Positions 44,401 to 55,629 of a stretch of 64,000 nucleotides of DNA are shown here, piece by piece. Under the pieces are notes generated by a model that saw only the letters and a list, made by a program, of their open reading frames with translations, searched no databases and had not been told where the DNA came from. Numbering within the stretch: the first letter of the stretch is position 1; every line of letters starts with the position of its first letter. The stretch comes from Puccinia triticina (Eukaryota; Basidiomycota; Pucciniomycetes; Pucciniales; Pucciniaceae), in contig NC_070561.1 in assembly GCF_026914185.1 (NCBI RefSeq), positions 310,001 through 374,000 on the forward strand, read 5' to 3'. Position numbers and translations under genes: made by a program.

Positions 44401-45622
44401 CAGAGGCACCGCGGGAATATGTCCACTCTAGATTTGTAATAAATATCCAAAAAGAGATGTTTGAGGCCAAGACTATTTTGTACGCCAACACTGCAGAGCT
44501 CTTGAGGAAATGGATGTCCAATGGTTTGATTGGAATCTCAGGCCTCCACTGTTGGGACTGTGCAGCAAAAGCAAAGAAGCCCAAGAAATACAAGCAAACC
44601 TGAGCGTCCGGAATTTTCTAGGATTTGAAGAAAGAAGACTCCATCACTGATGGCATGCTCCCCAAGCAGTCAACCATTTCTTTCCCTGAGAATCAAGCTC
44701 CTCTCCACCTCTATTTCATGCTAGATGTTGTGTCAATTTTGGATTTGGCCAAACAAGCAATGTTCAATATTTATGTCCACAACCAATTGGCCTTTTGCAT
44801 TTACTGTAAAAGGAGAAACATACACACTTTTTTGCTTGAGGATATTGGACTGGTGTGCATTACTGGTCCAAGGTATTGATGAACGTCTCCAGGGTGACAG
44901 GGATTTGGTATCACAACAACATGGAAAATGATGGACTCGCCTGGGTGGTCAGCTTGGACTTCTCTATTGGCGGGGCCCATCCCCACACCAGCTGGCTTAT
45001 GTATTCCCGAAGCTGGACAGCCTCAGAGAAGGCATATGTCAATGAGAAGGTTGTGCAAATCAAGAAAGACTTCCCAACTGAACGTCCTCATCAAATTGCG
45101 TTCGCAAATCTTTGTGACTTGCTTGATTCCGGAAGGAAGTTCCTATGATCCACAGGTGAAAAAAGAACAATGGTAAGCATTAAGTTGGCCCTTTATTGAT
45201 TATCTGACCTGATTACTGATGATCTGGTGTTCAAAGTTGCAAAAACCAACCATTCTGATGTTTCCCCGACTTCGCCGACTGGATTGGTGCCAAAGAGGCC
45301 TGCGAATGATTCTCCCTTTGCTACTGATGTGAATTTGGCAAACTCAGCGGAGGACTCTGCCAAATCAACTGAAATGAAGCCGGCGAAGTCAGAAAATGGC
45401 TCTTTCCTTGCAACCAAAGAGAAACAGGCGGTCCCAAAGATTCAAAAGCTAAAGATTAAGCTGAAATCACCTAAACCGCCAGCAGAATTGGAAAAATTGG
45501 CTTTGCCAATGCCAGAGCGGCAAGACACCCCAGGCGCAACTCCTTTGCCAGCTTCTGTGCCTACTCGCAGGCCTGGACGTCATAGCCAAAGAGTTGCTAA
45601 GGCGGGAAATAACCTTGCCTGA
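41407..45622 (+). pseudogene. GCM-like zinc domain + Cys-protease-like protein, decayed
   Basis: A long spliced gene broken by many stops and shifts. Visible segments in order: an N-terminal Cys-containing region (LNCLGVLFCDLPECQWAG near 41790); the GCM/WRKY-like core HITCNNTIARFD ... FGTQKHPWPEAKKPDK (42020-42130); an intron 42208-42267; a long middle region (FMDDSEHFTFQNQ near 42550, FATLFRQLLKPEISKEE near 42785, FPKARKWFDWWTMADVEVML near 43185); a basic stretch NDGRPPDTTD (43885); a protease-like nucleophile context ANHCWMAAV (44035); LHCWDC (44555); PLHLYFMLDVVSI (44705); HYWSKVLMN ... YHNNMEND (44858-44930), a possible catalytic His region; and a Pro/Lys-rich tail ending at 45622. Stops lie at about 42688 and 42757, and shifts near 44070 and 44200. 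I recall intact proteins of this architecture from rust fungi; the protease assignment is inference from the C-W-M-A and H-Y-W motifs. Confidence 0.7.
43611..43845. mobile_element. TIR element with CAAC ends and 7-bp TSD (AT-rich copy D)
   Basis: 235 bp. Imperfect inverted ends: CAACGGTGCAACAAGTACGA on the left, and the right end reverse-complemented is CAACAGAGCAACAATTACGA. The target duplication is CTCCAAG (43604-43610 and 43846-43852). The interior is rich in GTATTGTAT/ACATGTAT words, unlike the CGCTA-rich copies, but CAAC ends and TSD length are the same. It interrupts the GCM/protease-like pseudogene. Confidence 0.78.
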
Positions 45623-45639
45623 TAATCTGCATTTCTTGT

Positions 45640-45985
45640 GTTATGCCTTGTAAAATTCTATTCTCATTGTTTTTTGGATGAATTTTACAAAGCTATTTTT
45701 ACATGTGTATGCCCTGTAAAAGCTGAAGCCTTGCAAATTTGAAGTGTTTGATTCTGAGGGGTATCTTTAAAAAGTTTTCTTTTTGCAAGGCATATACAGC
45801 GTAAAAATTGCCGTGTGAAACTAAACTATTCACACGGCAGACATGGTTTTGCATGGTATTCTTTGCAAGGCTTGCGTTTACAAGGCTAGGATTGTAAGAC
45901 ATACCCTGTAAAATTCAAGGCAGTAGGTTCTTTGGTTAATTTTCCAAAGGAAGTCTTTTGCAAGGCTCAATGTAAATTATACTTT
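45640..45985. repeat. TTTTACAAGGC-type motif cluster, right of the GCM gene
   Basis: At least seven variants, for example ATGCCTTGTAAAAT near 45652, ATGCCCTGTAAAAG near 45709, TTTTTGCAAGGCATA near 45781, TTTGCAAGGCTTGC near 45862 and TTTTGCAAGGCTC near 45957. There is also a perfect hairpin GCCGTGTGAA...TTCACACGGC near 45809-45838. Counterpart of 40978-41160. Confidence 0.5.
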
Positions 45986-46637
45986 TGAAAATTCTACATC
46001 CCCTTTAAGTTCGCTGTAAGCAGTTGACATGCGGAAACAGGCGGAAACTCCAAGGAAGCTTGTGGTGTTACTCCAACCTTTCCCAAAGTTTAAATCAACC
46101 TAAGCTTCAATGCACAGTCACCATGCACATTGCACAGTGACTGAGCCAAAAAAGGCCATTATGTAGGGAATAACGATTTGGACCCGTTGCTAGGTACCCG
46201 GCACCGCCTGGCGGTTACCGCCGGCACCCGCCGCGCACCCGCCGGGCGGTGCCGGGTGCGGTGCCGGGTGCCTGTTTTTTCGTGAAAAGTGGGGGGGTAC
46301 CTGGGTACCGCTTGAAGTACCCGCTCAAGTGCCTCCCGATGCGGCAGGGGCTGGAGCCCGTGCCTAATACATCGCACCCGGCGAGCCGGACTTTGACTAT
46401 CTCGCCGAGAGAAATTCACACCTCTCCGCGAGATGGATTTGTACCAGCTCGCCGAGAGGAATGCGTCCCTCCCGGCGAGCTGGACTTTGACCAGCTCGGC
46501 GAGAGAAATCTACACCTCTCGGCGAGAAATCCATCTCGTCTTGGCGAGCTGGTCAAAGTCCAGCTCGCCAAGGGGTGTGTCTCTTGGAGAGCTGGTCAAA
46601 GTCCAGCTCGCCCAGAGGAATACACACCTCCTGGCGA

Positions 46638-46727
46638 TGTAAGACTCAAAAGTGTTCCTGAGAACCTTTTGCTGAATGGAGAAGGGGATGATGGAGGTGC
46701 AAACTCTGCCCTTCTATACTATCAGAT

Positions 46728-46759
<32 letters not shown>

Positions 46760-47091
46760 TTAATGAAGTGATAGGGTTGGTTGGTTCAAGATGAGCTTGT
46801 TGATGACACTGAATAAATTGTTGTTATTTTTAATGTAAGGGTTGTTATGTAGGTTGTTTAAGTATATATATAAGGCTGAACTGTAAATGTTGGGGTGACT
46901 GTGATTGGTGAGTAATGAACTGAGGAGCTGACAACTGGGGAGGAGGGAGCTCCTTATATAGACAAAAGTGGAGCCCCAGAGGGCTTGTGGGTTAGGGTTT
47001 TGACTAATCTAGACAACAGTGTGAGGGATTTTAGCTGGTGGGAGTAGATACAAATGATGTCATAATGTGTCAGGGGTACATAAATGATGTA
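46638..47091 (-). repeat. gypsy 3' LTR, truncated
   Basis: Matches 54359-54812 with about two differences, then diverges abruptly at 47091/47092. The missing portion is the U3 side next to the internal region, so the polypurine tract and U3 start were probably lost in a deletion. Confidence 0.88.
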
Positions 47092-47705
47092 TGCGTCAAG
47101 CTGGCTACGATGACTAGTTCCTTCGTGAGTTTCCTCCTCTTTTTACACCTGCTTACACCCACAATACTGATCCTCTGGCTTGTTTCTTTCCTAGTTTTCT
47201 GTTGTTACTAATCTTTTGTCCAGAGTACCCGGGGTAAAACGTATCCTTCTCAAAAAAAATCGATAGATAATCCTAAAAAACTCAAAAAAAAAAAAAAAAT
47301 TGTAAAACCCCCAGAACCCTAAGGATAAAGATGATTAGTTATTTTTATTTTATTGTTGTCTTTTGTTCTTTTCATTTTTGAAATTAATCCATCCCAGACC
47401 CCCCTCCCCCAACTTAAACAGGTTGTCCCCAACCTTCCCTGTAAGCATACCACTGAGAGAGAAAGAGAGAGAAAAAAGATAAGAGAAATGGAGAAGAAGG
47501 AACAGTATAGAAGCTGTGTGAGGTTTTTTTTTTTTTTTTTTTTTTTTTTGTTGTTGTTTTATGTTGAGTTTCTGCTTTGGTTTGAAAAGATGGTCCTGAT
47601 ATCCACTGAACTGACAATTGAAATTATTTAAAGAGTGACTTTGTCAGGAGCAGGTCTTTTTTCCTCCCTCAACTTAAACAACAACCCTGGTAGGTGTGAT
47701 CCAGC
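47092..47705. other. gypsy 3' non-coding region with homopolymers
   Basis: Lies between the integrase stop and the truncated LTR. Contains A16-type and T28-type runs (about 47285 and 47523-47550) and a GAGAGA stretch (47454-47475). No gene. Confidence 0.6.
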
Positions 47706-48527
47706 TCAGTCAGAGCCATCTGATGATCCACCATCCGAACTGTTGCCAGATACTTCCTCCATTTCGTCGTCTGCAGGCTCCGGCTGAGATGGATCCTCAT
47801 CCTCCTGAATGTCTGCTAGTTCACGTCCTCGAGGGTAAAACCGTTTGATATGTGAAGCTGCATAAGCCCTCTTGAGTTCAGTCCCATCCAATTCTTCCAA
47901 GATATAGGAACCCTTGGGTAGTTGTTGCTTGATCCAAAAAGGTCCGTTCCATCGATTTGCAAACAACTTTCCCCACTGATCCTCCAGGCTTTTGTTGTAG
48001 ACCAAAACTAGTTCTCCTGGATCTAACGGCTTCCGAAGTCTTGCTGCCATTCGTCGATCCCAGTATCGAACAGATGAATTTCTGACCTTCATCAACTTTT
48101 CGTGAGCTATCCCTAGAATTTCTTCTCGACGTTCCAGTTGCATAGTCCTTGCCTCCAAGAGTTGTTCCGTGGTGCTGACTTCAGTCCAATCAATCCCCAG
48201 ATAAGTGTCCATTTCCAAGTCAACCGGGAGAACCGCTTTCTGGCCGAACACCAGCTCGTAAGGTGAATATCCCGTTGTGCGTTTTGTCGAAATTCTGTCA
48301 GCAAAGAGTACTAAAGGCAGATATTCCCTCCATTTCCCACCAGATTCGCCACACATCTTGATTAGGGTGTCTTTAATGGGTCGGTGTCCTCTTTCAATCA
48401 TACCATTGGATTCAGGATAATAAGGTGTAGGAGGCCTAAATACTGCTCCAATCTTTTCGACTGCTTTGATGAATTCATTCTTGAATTCCGGTCCATTGTC
48501 TGCCGTCACCGCTTTGATTACGCCATA
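47706..48527 (-). pseudogene. gypsy integrase core and C-terminal tail
   Basis: Continues from the stop at 48528. TADNGPEFKNEF gives the second catalytic Asp; PYYPESNGMIERGHRPIKD carries the Glu. The GPY/F-like module (RWNGPFWIKQQLPKGSY, near 47940) follows, then an acidic tail ending near 47706. No chromodomain is seen. The initial segment is separated from the first integrase half by TGA at 48528-48530 in a VY-stop-YGV context. Confidence 0.88.
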
Positions 48528-50525
48528 TCAATAGACCCATTCTTCAAGGAGAAATTTTCCAATAGTTGCGGCTGTCAGTTTCACCAGAGGAGCTGCTTCA
48601 ACCCATCCAGACAAATCATCCCGTGCTACTAGCAAGTACTTGTACCGTCCAGCTTTGATATGACAGACGTCCAAAGCTACTCGTCCGAATAAGCTACTCT
48701 CTCCTGTGGGGTGCCGTATTTCTCGTGGAACTAATGGGTCCCTCTTTTGACAAGGTTCGCAGCTATGTACCCATAATTTGACTTTTTTCTTCAAACTTGG
48801 CCACCAAAATCGGCAGACTAATTGCTGGTATGTTTCCTCAAGTCCCCGGTGTCCTAGATCTTCGTGAACCATTTGTAATAACTTGCTCTGGTAGGATATC
48901 TTGGAGATCACTAGTTGTGGCATGGGTGAATGTCTTCTCATGAGTCGTCCATTCTGGATAAAATAGTTAACCGATTTTCGTTTAAGTTTCTGAAAGTCCT
49001 CCAGATCCATAGAAAAAGGTCTCTGCAGTGTTTGTAGATAATATTTGAGGTCTGTCCAGAAACCAGAAGTCTCCCACTCCAATAGTTCCGTTGAGGCTGA
49101 AATTATGTTATACCATGAGCAGGCTTTGATTAGGGGTTCTTCCTCGTCAAAGTCTTCCGTATCATTGTAGAATTCTTCCTCTTCGTCGCTTATTGGACGT
49201 CTGGACAAGGCGTCTGGCATCGTGAACGTTTTCCCTGGCTTATGCACCATTTCGAACGAAAAAAGTTGGATGAATGCTACCCATCTTGTCATGGGGGCAT
49301 TTGGAAGTGAAGGTGAGTTGATCATTTGAATTAGGGACTGCGCGTCCACTTGGAGTTCGAAATGTTGACCCCATAAGAGCGTTTGTAGTTTTTTCAGGAT
49401 TCGTGCCACCCCACAGAGTTCCAGTTTAGGCTGTGAATATTTCGATTCGACTGGCGAAAACACAATTGATTCGTACAATACTGGTCGATTTAATCCGGTT
49501 TCAAGCTCCTGTTGTGAGAGTACTGCACCGGCCGCAATGAAACTGGAGTCCACTGCTAAAACAATAAGCCCTGCGTCTTTCGAATAATCAAGGTTCTTCA
49601 GGGTGATATCTTCTCCAATTATCTCTTTTAGCTGATTGAAGGCATCGTCACAGCTTTTGTCCCAGAGCCATTCTACGTCCTTTCGTGTCAGCCTTCGGAG
49701 TGGAGCAGCTATTTCAGACAGATTCCTGACGAAAATCCTGACATAAGTTACAATTCCCATGAAGCCTTGGAGTTCCGTGACGTTATTGGGAGTTGGCCAT
49801 GTCGTTATCTTATTCTTCTTCTGATCTGAAACCCTTCGTCCTTCTTTGCAGACCACATGACCCACAATATCCAAAGCAGGTACGCAGCATGCAAATTTCT
49901 TTCCTGAGATAGTGAGTCCCGCCTCTTCAATTCGGAATAAGATTCTTTCCAGCGTTTGAGCGTATTCCCAGATAAAACGTCGAATTCCGGGATTCTCTTC
50001 TAAAACTTCATCATTGTATGTGGAACTTGGCCCTTTGATACCGCCATCGTCAATAAATACGCCTACGTGGTCGGGTATCTCATCCTGGAGAATCCACATC
50101 ATTTGTGCTTGATAGACTGCTACTGAATTGGTTGCGCCCTGCGGAAGTCTGGTGAGTTGAAATCTTCCTAACGGAGTATCAAAGGTGGTGAGAGGTCTTG
50201 ATTCCGGGGCCAATTCCCTTTCGTCATATCCACCCATAATATCACCTAATCCATAACAGGCTCGTCCGGCAAAGGATTCCACAAACTCTTCTGTTGCTGG
50301 TGGTAGCCCTGCGTCTTTGATGGTGACTTTATTCATTTCTTGTAAGTCGTGAACTATCCTTAACTTCCCGTCATGTTTGAGTACGCAAAAAAACCGGACT
50401 AGAGTAACTTGACGTTGATTGCTCGTAGAGTTTATTCCGTACCCGTTCCCGTACTTGCTCCACGTATTCGTCTTTGATTGCTGCTGGGATTGGAATCGGT
50501 TTCTTCTGCCATGGTACATGATCAA
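48528..50525 (-). pseudogene. gypsy reverse transcriptase, RNase H and integrase N-terminal half
   Basis: RT begins near 50390 with CVLKHDGKLRIVHDLQ; PQGATNSVAVYQ and the active site VFIDDGG (near 50050, FIDD in place of YxDD) follow. RNase H shows LAVDSSFIAAGAVLSQ and VDAQSLIQMI with the Glu in KLELCGVARIL (49350-49560). The integrase zinc finger is HEDLGHRGLEETYQQ ... CEPCQKRD (48740-48880), and the first core Asp lies in VALDVCHIKAG (48665). It ends at the TGA 48528-48530. Confidence 0.9.
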
Positions 50526-53500
50526 TTACCGGTATGACATATGGTAAACCATATGAATGTTTCAAGAGTCCTCTTTCCTCCGGCGTGAAGGCCACAGCTT
50601 TTTCTCGAATCACGATTAAATGCTTGAACAATTTTAATTCCTCCTCCCACAGCCATCCGTCGGGTCCAAAGTTTACTACCTTCAAGCGTTCTTCCGTAAT
50701 CCTAGCGGTAGGCTTAAAGTCTGGTGGATGAGGCGTAAGAGGTGTTTGGTAGGGATCTCGTGATAGCAGTGGTCTTTGAAGAGGTGGATTCAGTGCTTGT
50801 GGAATTGGTTGATTGATTGGTCTGATTTTCTTTGCTACAGGTTTATACTTTGTCATGCACCACAAGCTTCCGTCCCTCCAACTCTGGCACAATCCATCTT
50901 GAAACCTTGATCCCAAACCTTTAGTAAGTAAGGATCCAAGAAGCTGTTGTGAGTTGCTGTCCGGTTTCGGTATTCTAGTGGTGTTGACTGAAGGAGTTAA
51001 TCCAAAAATGCTGGGTTTTTCCGAAGGCACTGTTTCTGGAACTGGTAGTGAGTCTTTTCTAATGTTACAGATTTTCAATAGCGTAAAGAAAATGATAAGA
51101 ATATTCTCTATGAGTGATAGGATTTTAGAAAAAAATATTTTTGTCTGTTTTGATGTTTGTTGAAAGTTTTTTAGGAGAAATGATTTAGGCCAGTCGAGAG
51201 AACCCGGCGTCCGAGATATAACCTGCTTGACTAGCTGAAGCAAATTACTCCCTAGCTGGATGCCGGTAGTTAAAAAATGCTGATTCGGCATCTTCTTAAA
51301 CATTCGATGTTCTTCGTTATCGCTAGGTTCTGATGCTGGGACTGATTTCATACTATTGGTACTGAGATCCTTTCGATTATCCCATCCTCGTCCTTGTCCG
51401 GTTCGAGCCAATGGTACCGAAATTCGCCGACCCTTGTTTCCTTGAAACGTGAGAGTCTCCCCTGTTTCGTGGTATTCTAAAGTGCAATCGTAATCAAATA
51501 GAAAAGGTCGCCCTAAAATACAATCTTGAGCCTTTGGTGATATAAAGAGGTGAGCGGGTCCGGAAAATCGGCCGATCTGTATTGGGCAGTTCTCGACTAC
51601 GCCGGTAATGTCGCATCTGGCTCCACCAACACCTTGCATGGGTATGTTCACTATCACAGATTCTAGCTCCAAGTCCTCCGCTACTGATCGGGGTATGACG
51701 TTGACCATAGAACCGGAATCCACCATAAAGTCGACTTTTTCTCCCCCAACTTGCGCGGTTACGTATCCCAGGGCACAACTGTAGTAGCATGGATCTGAAG
51801 GTCCTTCTTCCTCTGGTAAGGTGGTCATTGGTGCAGCTACTTTGGCCCCTTCAGTTGCGATGTAGGTGGTGGAGGTATTCTTGCCTGACAGACGTCCCTG
51901 TAATTTTGCTATGATCTGTTCTGTGTATGAAGGCGATATCGTAGTGAGTTGTGCAAACGTTGTGGGAATCTTGACATTGTCCAAGTCCTGTAGTAGGGCT
52001 TCCTCTGGTGAGTCTCTTTTCAGGATTGTCGGTACTCGTTCCCGGCTCCAGACTTTCTCAGGCGCCTTTTTCGGAGTTTCTTTTGGTGATCTGTCCACTT
52101 CTTCTTCACGATCAATATCCATGGCATCTTTTTCTGGTTCCTGGATCCTAACTTCGCGTCGGCCTTCTTGAGCTTCTGACCTAGTGACAGGATGAGATCT
52201 CATGAAGTTTTCCGCGCCTAAGGTAGGAGGGCTCCAATGGATGGTTTGCACTGAGGCTTTCATGAAGGCCGTGTTCCCATTTTCAGTTTGCTGTGAGTCC
52301 GCCAATTTCTTGATGGCTTCTTGCATTCGAGGTTCGGCTGATGCTCCTGCAACCACTGATCGTATTGGTCTCGAAGGTACCCACGGTATTTGCTGGCCGT
52401 CAGGTAAATACCATTCTTTACCAATTCGCTTCACCAAGCCTTGTTTCATGTCTTTTGCTGCTTCTGGGCATTGATAGGTAGGGTGTCCTTCTCTCTTGCA
52501 ATAAAAGCAGTTCTGGGCTTCATATAGCGGGGTTGACGGCCGAGCATTTCCGCGGTTGAATTCTTGTTTTTCTGATGGTCCTTGCCGATTATAGCCGGTG
52601 GGTGCTCCATTCTTGATCTGTTGTTTAAGCGTGGCAAGCTCCTGCTGTACTTCTTGTAGTTTCTCTTCTACCTCCTTATTGCTTGGGCTTTCCTTTAGCA
52701 TCTGCTCTCGTCGCTTTCCGTCGCCTTTCTTAAGATCCAAATCCTTCTGCATGATGCGCGTGGATTCGGAGAAACTGGAGAAATTTGTGTAACCTTCGTC
52801 AACTTGTACCTCTGTTTCCGCGGCCTTTGTTAAGTCTTCCCATTTTGGTGCCTTGTTACTTCCATCCTTGGCCCTCGGAAGCTGATTTTTATTGATGAGT
52901 GTGCGTTTAATGCTTCGTTGGCTTTCTGTCGAGAAGGCACTTAAGAATAGTAAACCGGCGTCATCGTCTTTGTTGATATGTTCGTTCTTTACTAGATACT
53001 TGAGGATCGGGGTGAATTTTGCAAGGTACGCTTTATAATCCCGATAGCTTGAAATTCCTTCTTTAGCTTGCTGCTTAGCTACTTTGATAAGGTTGTCCAC
53101 AGTATACATGATCGTATTATCGAGGTCACCCCAGGCTTTGACCATTGCCGCTCGAAGCTTCTTCCAATCATAATCATCGTACCCATCCATTTCCTCAAGC
53201 TGGCACTTTAACTCTTCTGTTTGTATGAATCGTGGTATCTGGATTGCTTTCTCGCTATCCGACGCTCCGTGACCATATGCCGCTCGCTCGAATCGTTGCA
53301 GGAACTTCATAAACTGGCTACCCTCGTAGAAAAGCCCAGGTTCTTTGATGATGACTGGCTTTGATTGGGGTATTGGTTGGGGGTAATAATACATAGGTTG
53401 CGGATTTTGCATCGGTATTTTTTGTTGTTGAAATTGAGGCTGAAACATATATTCTTGCTGATTTTCTGTATTGTGGATTCCGTACCCAGAAGGTCGTTGT

Positions 53501-53751
53501 CGTGGAGTTGTTTGTCTTGGGGGTATATTTTCGGGTTGTGGAGTTTCATCAGTGTCTGATAAGTCCTCTTCAGTCTGCTCTCTGAATTGATTCTCTGGTC
53601 CCTTTCCCTTGTCTTTCCTAGGTGGTGGAGGTGGATTTGTAGATTCCGAATTCCAATTCAGTCCCGAAGTTCCTGTCAATGTTCTGTTTTTAAACGGGGT
53701 GGAGGGAGAAAATCCGCTCTCCATATCTGGTAGACTGAACGGTAAACTCAT
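50371..53751 (-). pseudogene. gypsy gag and aspartic protease
   Basis: Begins MSLPFSLPDMESGF at 53751. A Pro/Gln-rich N-terminus is followed by the capsid-like region (about residues 140-330), the CCHC knuckle CFYCKREGHPTYQC at about residue 415, and the protease DSGSMVNVIP at about residue 680 with ILGRPFLFDYDC downstream as the second protease motif. A linker leads to RT. The frame ends at 50371 because of an extra base in a T7 run (plus-strand A7) near 50387-50393; the RT frame overlaps. At this young age the indel could be a sequencing error. Confidence 0.9.
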
Positions 53752-54358
53752 GCCGGTTCGTGTTGATTCCTGGTTTTGTAATATGAATATCCGCTGCTAC
53801 CTGTTACTGTGCTCTGAAAAAGAAACAATAATATCTGGTCTCTGGTCTCTTTACCAGGGCAAATTGGGGGTTTTCTTTTAATAATTGATATAAATAACTT
53901 TACCGTTCTGAGATTGTTCTTCAAACAGTCTCTGCCTATCCAAATTCTTCAGGTCTTACACTTGCCCTTCTTAAGGTTTTATAAACAGCTGTTTTCTTCA
54001 AACGATTCCGGAGTTCTCTTCTAACAGGATCCTAGTTATCCAAATTCTTCAGGTCTTACTCTTGCCCTTCTTGAGGTTTTATAACTGGCTGCTTCCTTCG
54101 AGATACTCTTTTCAGTTCGGATGGTTAAGTTTTCTTTTCAGAGGTTCGTAATCGGTCCTTTGGATGTTCCTAAAAGTCGACTAGTCGTTCAACAGAATAA
54201 CTGAATATGCCGTTGAGTTTGATAGATTTGTTGATGAATTTGATTCCTTTTTCCGCTCGAAGTTGAGATCCGTAGACGATGTATTTCTGGTTATATGGTT
54301 GAAATTGATTATCCGTTGTTGATCAAACAAGATTATCCTATCACGTTGGGGACTCCCT
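53752..54358 (-). other. gypsy 5' leader with a direct repeat
   Basis: Untranslated region between 5' LTR and gag. TATCCAAATTCTTCAGGTCT plus about 45 following bases occur twice (about 53937 and 54035), spaced about 98 bp. The first minus-strand bases after the LTR (AGGGAGTCCCCAACGTG) do not start with the usual TGG, so the primer tRNA is not identified. Confidence 0.65.
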
Positions 54359-54448
54359 TGTAAGACTCAAAAGTGTTCCTGAGAACCTTTTGCTGAATGG
54401 AGAAGGGGATGATGGAGGTGCAAACTCTGCCCTTCTATACTATCAGAT

Positions 54449-54480
<32 letters not shown>

Positions 54481-55283
54481 TTAATGAAGTGATAGGGTTG
54501 GTTGGTTCAAGATGAGCTTGTTGATGACACTGAATAAATTGTTGTTATTGTTAATGTAAGGGTTGTTATGTAGGTTGTTTAAGTATATATATAAGGCTGA
54601 ACTGTAAATGTTGGGGTGACTGTGATTGGTGAGTAATGAACTAAGGAGCTGACAACTGGGGAGGAGGGAGCTCCTTATATAGACAAAAGTGGAGCCCCAG
54701 AGGGCTTGTGGGTTAGGGTTTTGACTAATCTAGACAACAGTGTGAGGGATTTTAGCTGGTGGGAGTAGATACAAATGATGTCATAATGTGTCAGGGGTAC
54801 ATAAATGATGTCATAAGAATGCAGTAGGGCCACATGAAGGCTGCGTAAAGTGACAGTAGACTGCATGAGTTGACAGGTGGATGCAGGGGGTGCATAAATG
54901 AAGTCTGAGGCTGCAGAGTCAGTGTGTGATGACATCATAATATGGAAATAGAAGAGTACTTGATAATATGTAATGACTGCAGTCTGATGGGGAGATGTAT
55001 GTTTGTATCCTGTGATTTGTATAAGCATAATGCTGTGATCCTTGAATTGAGGCTGGTGACAGGCTGGTGACTGGGTATGTTGAACGTGTGATGGGTGTCC
55101 AGTGTCCAAAGAAGTGTAGGTTCCAATCCAGCGGGGTTCAGGTGATGCTTTCAGTGGTGACTAGGGGTAAAATTGGCCGTAGAATCCATTTCTGAGGTCT
55201 GTTTGATGGTATCTTGAGGCGTATTGTGAGTAAATATATGTATGCGAAAAAACTTTTGATTTTTCACTTTTCCGTCTACCACA
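54359..55283 (-). repeat. gypsy 5' LTR, complete
   Basis: 925 bp, TGTAAGACTC...TACCACA on the plus strand. Complete partner of the truncated LTR at 46638, followed by GCGA. TATA-like TATATATATAAGG near 54583 is shared by both LTRs. Confidence 0.93.
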
Positions 55284-55629
55284 GCGAGCTGAATTTTTAC
55301 ACCAGCTCGCTGAGGGGGTTCTTCTCGGTGAGATGGTCAAAGCCCAGTCCGCCGAGAGGTGTGTATTCATCTAGGCGAGCTGGACTTGACCAGCTCGCCA
55401 AGAGACATACCTCTTGGCAAGCTGGACTTTGGGGAATTGGTGTCCCCAGTCCCGTACGCCAAGTATGTGAAAAAAGGCACAAAGTACCGCCGGTACCCGC
55501 CCCAAGTACCGCTGGTACCCGCCAGGCGGTGCCGGGTGCGGTACTTGGTCCCTGCTTTGGGAAAAAAACCTACCCGGTACCCGGGTGCCAACCGTACCCG
55601 GGTCCAAATCGTTATTCCCTACCATTATG

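Larger units (their letters stand above)
46638..55283 (-). mobile_element. Ty3/gypsy LTR retrotransposon, young but broken
   Basis: Flanked by GCGA on both sides (46634-46637 and 55284-55287), a 4-bp duplication like the related solo LTR at 25519. Minus-strand order is gag, CCHC knuckle, protease, RT, RNase H, integrase (RT before integrase, the gypsy order). The shared part of the LTRs differs at only about 2 of 454 positions, so insertion is very recent. Nevertheless there is a 1-nt shift in a T7 run near 50390, a TGA at 48528-48530, and the left LTR lacks about 470 bp. Confidence 0.95.
46164..55621. mobile_element. non-autonomous hAT-like element hosting the gypsy insertion
   Basis: Inverted ends TAGGGAATAACGATTTGGAC and a perfect 8-bp duplication CCATTATG (46156-46163 and 55622-55629). 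Inside the ends are GGTACCCG/CGGGTACC and GCCGGGTGCGG repeats, and further in repeated CAGCTCGCCGAGAGG palindromes on both sides (46380-46637 and 55284-55430). Without the gypsy insertion it is about 0.8 kb and non-coding. The TAGGG-type end and 8-bp TSD fit hAT. Confidence 0.9.

Noticed and set aside
41407..45622. Calling this region a KDZ or MULE transposase
   Set aside because: The GCM-like core occurs in such elements, but I could not find a DDE catalytic triad, and the C-terminal motifs look protease-like.
47353..47631. 92-codon plus-strand frame in the gypsy 3' region
   Set aside because: Consists largely of GAGAGA and poly-T translations; low complexity.
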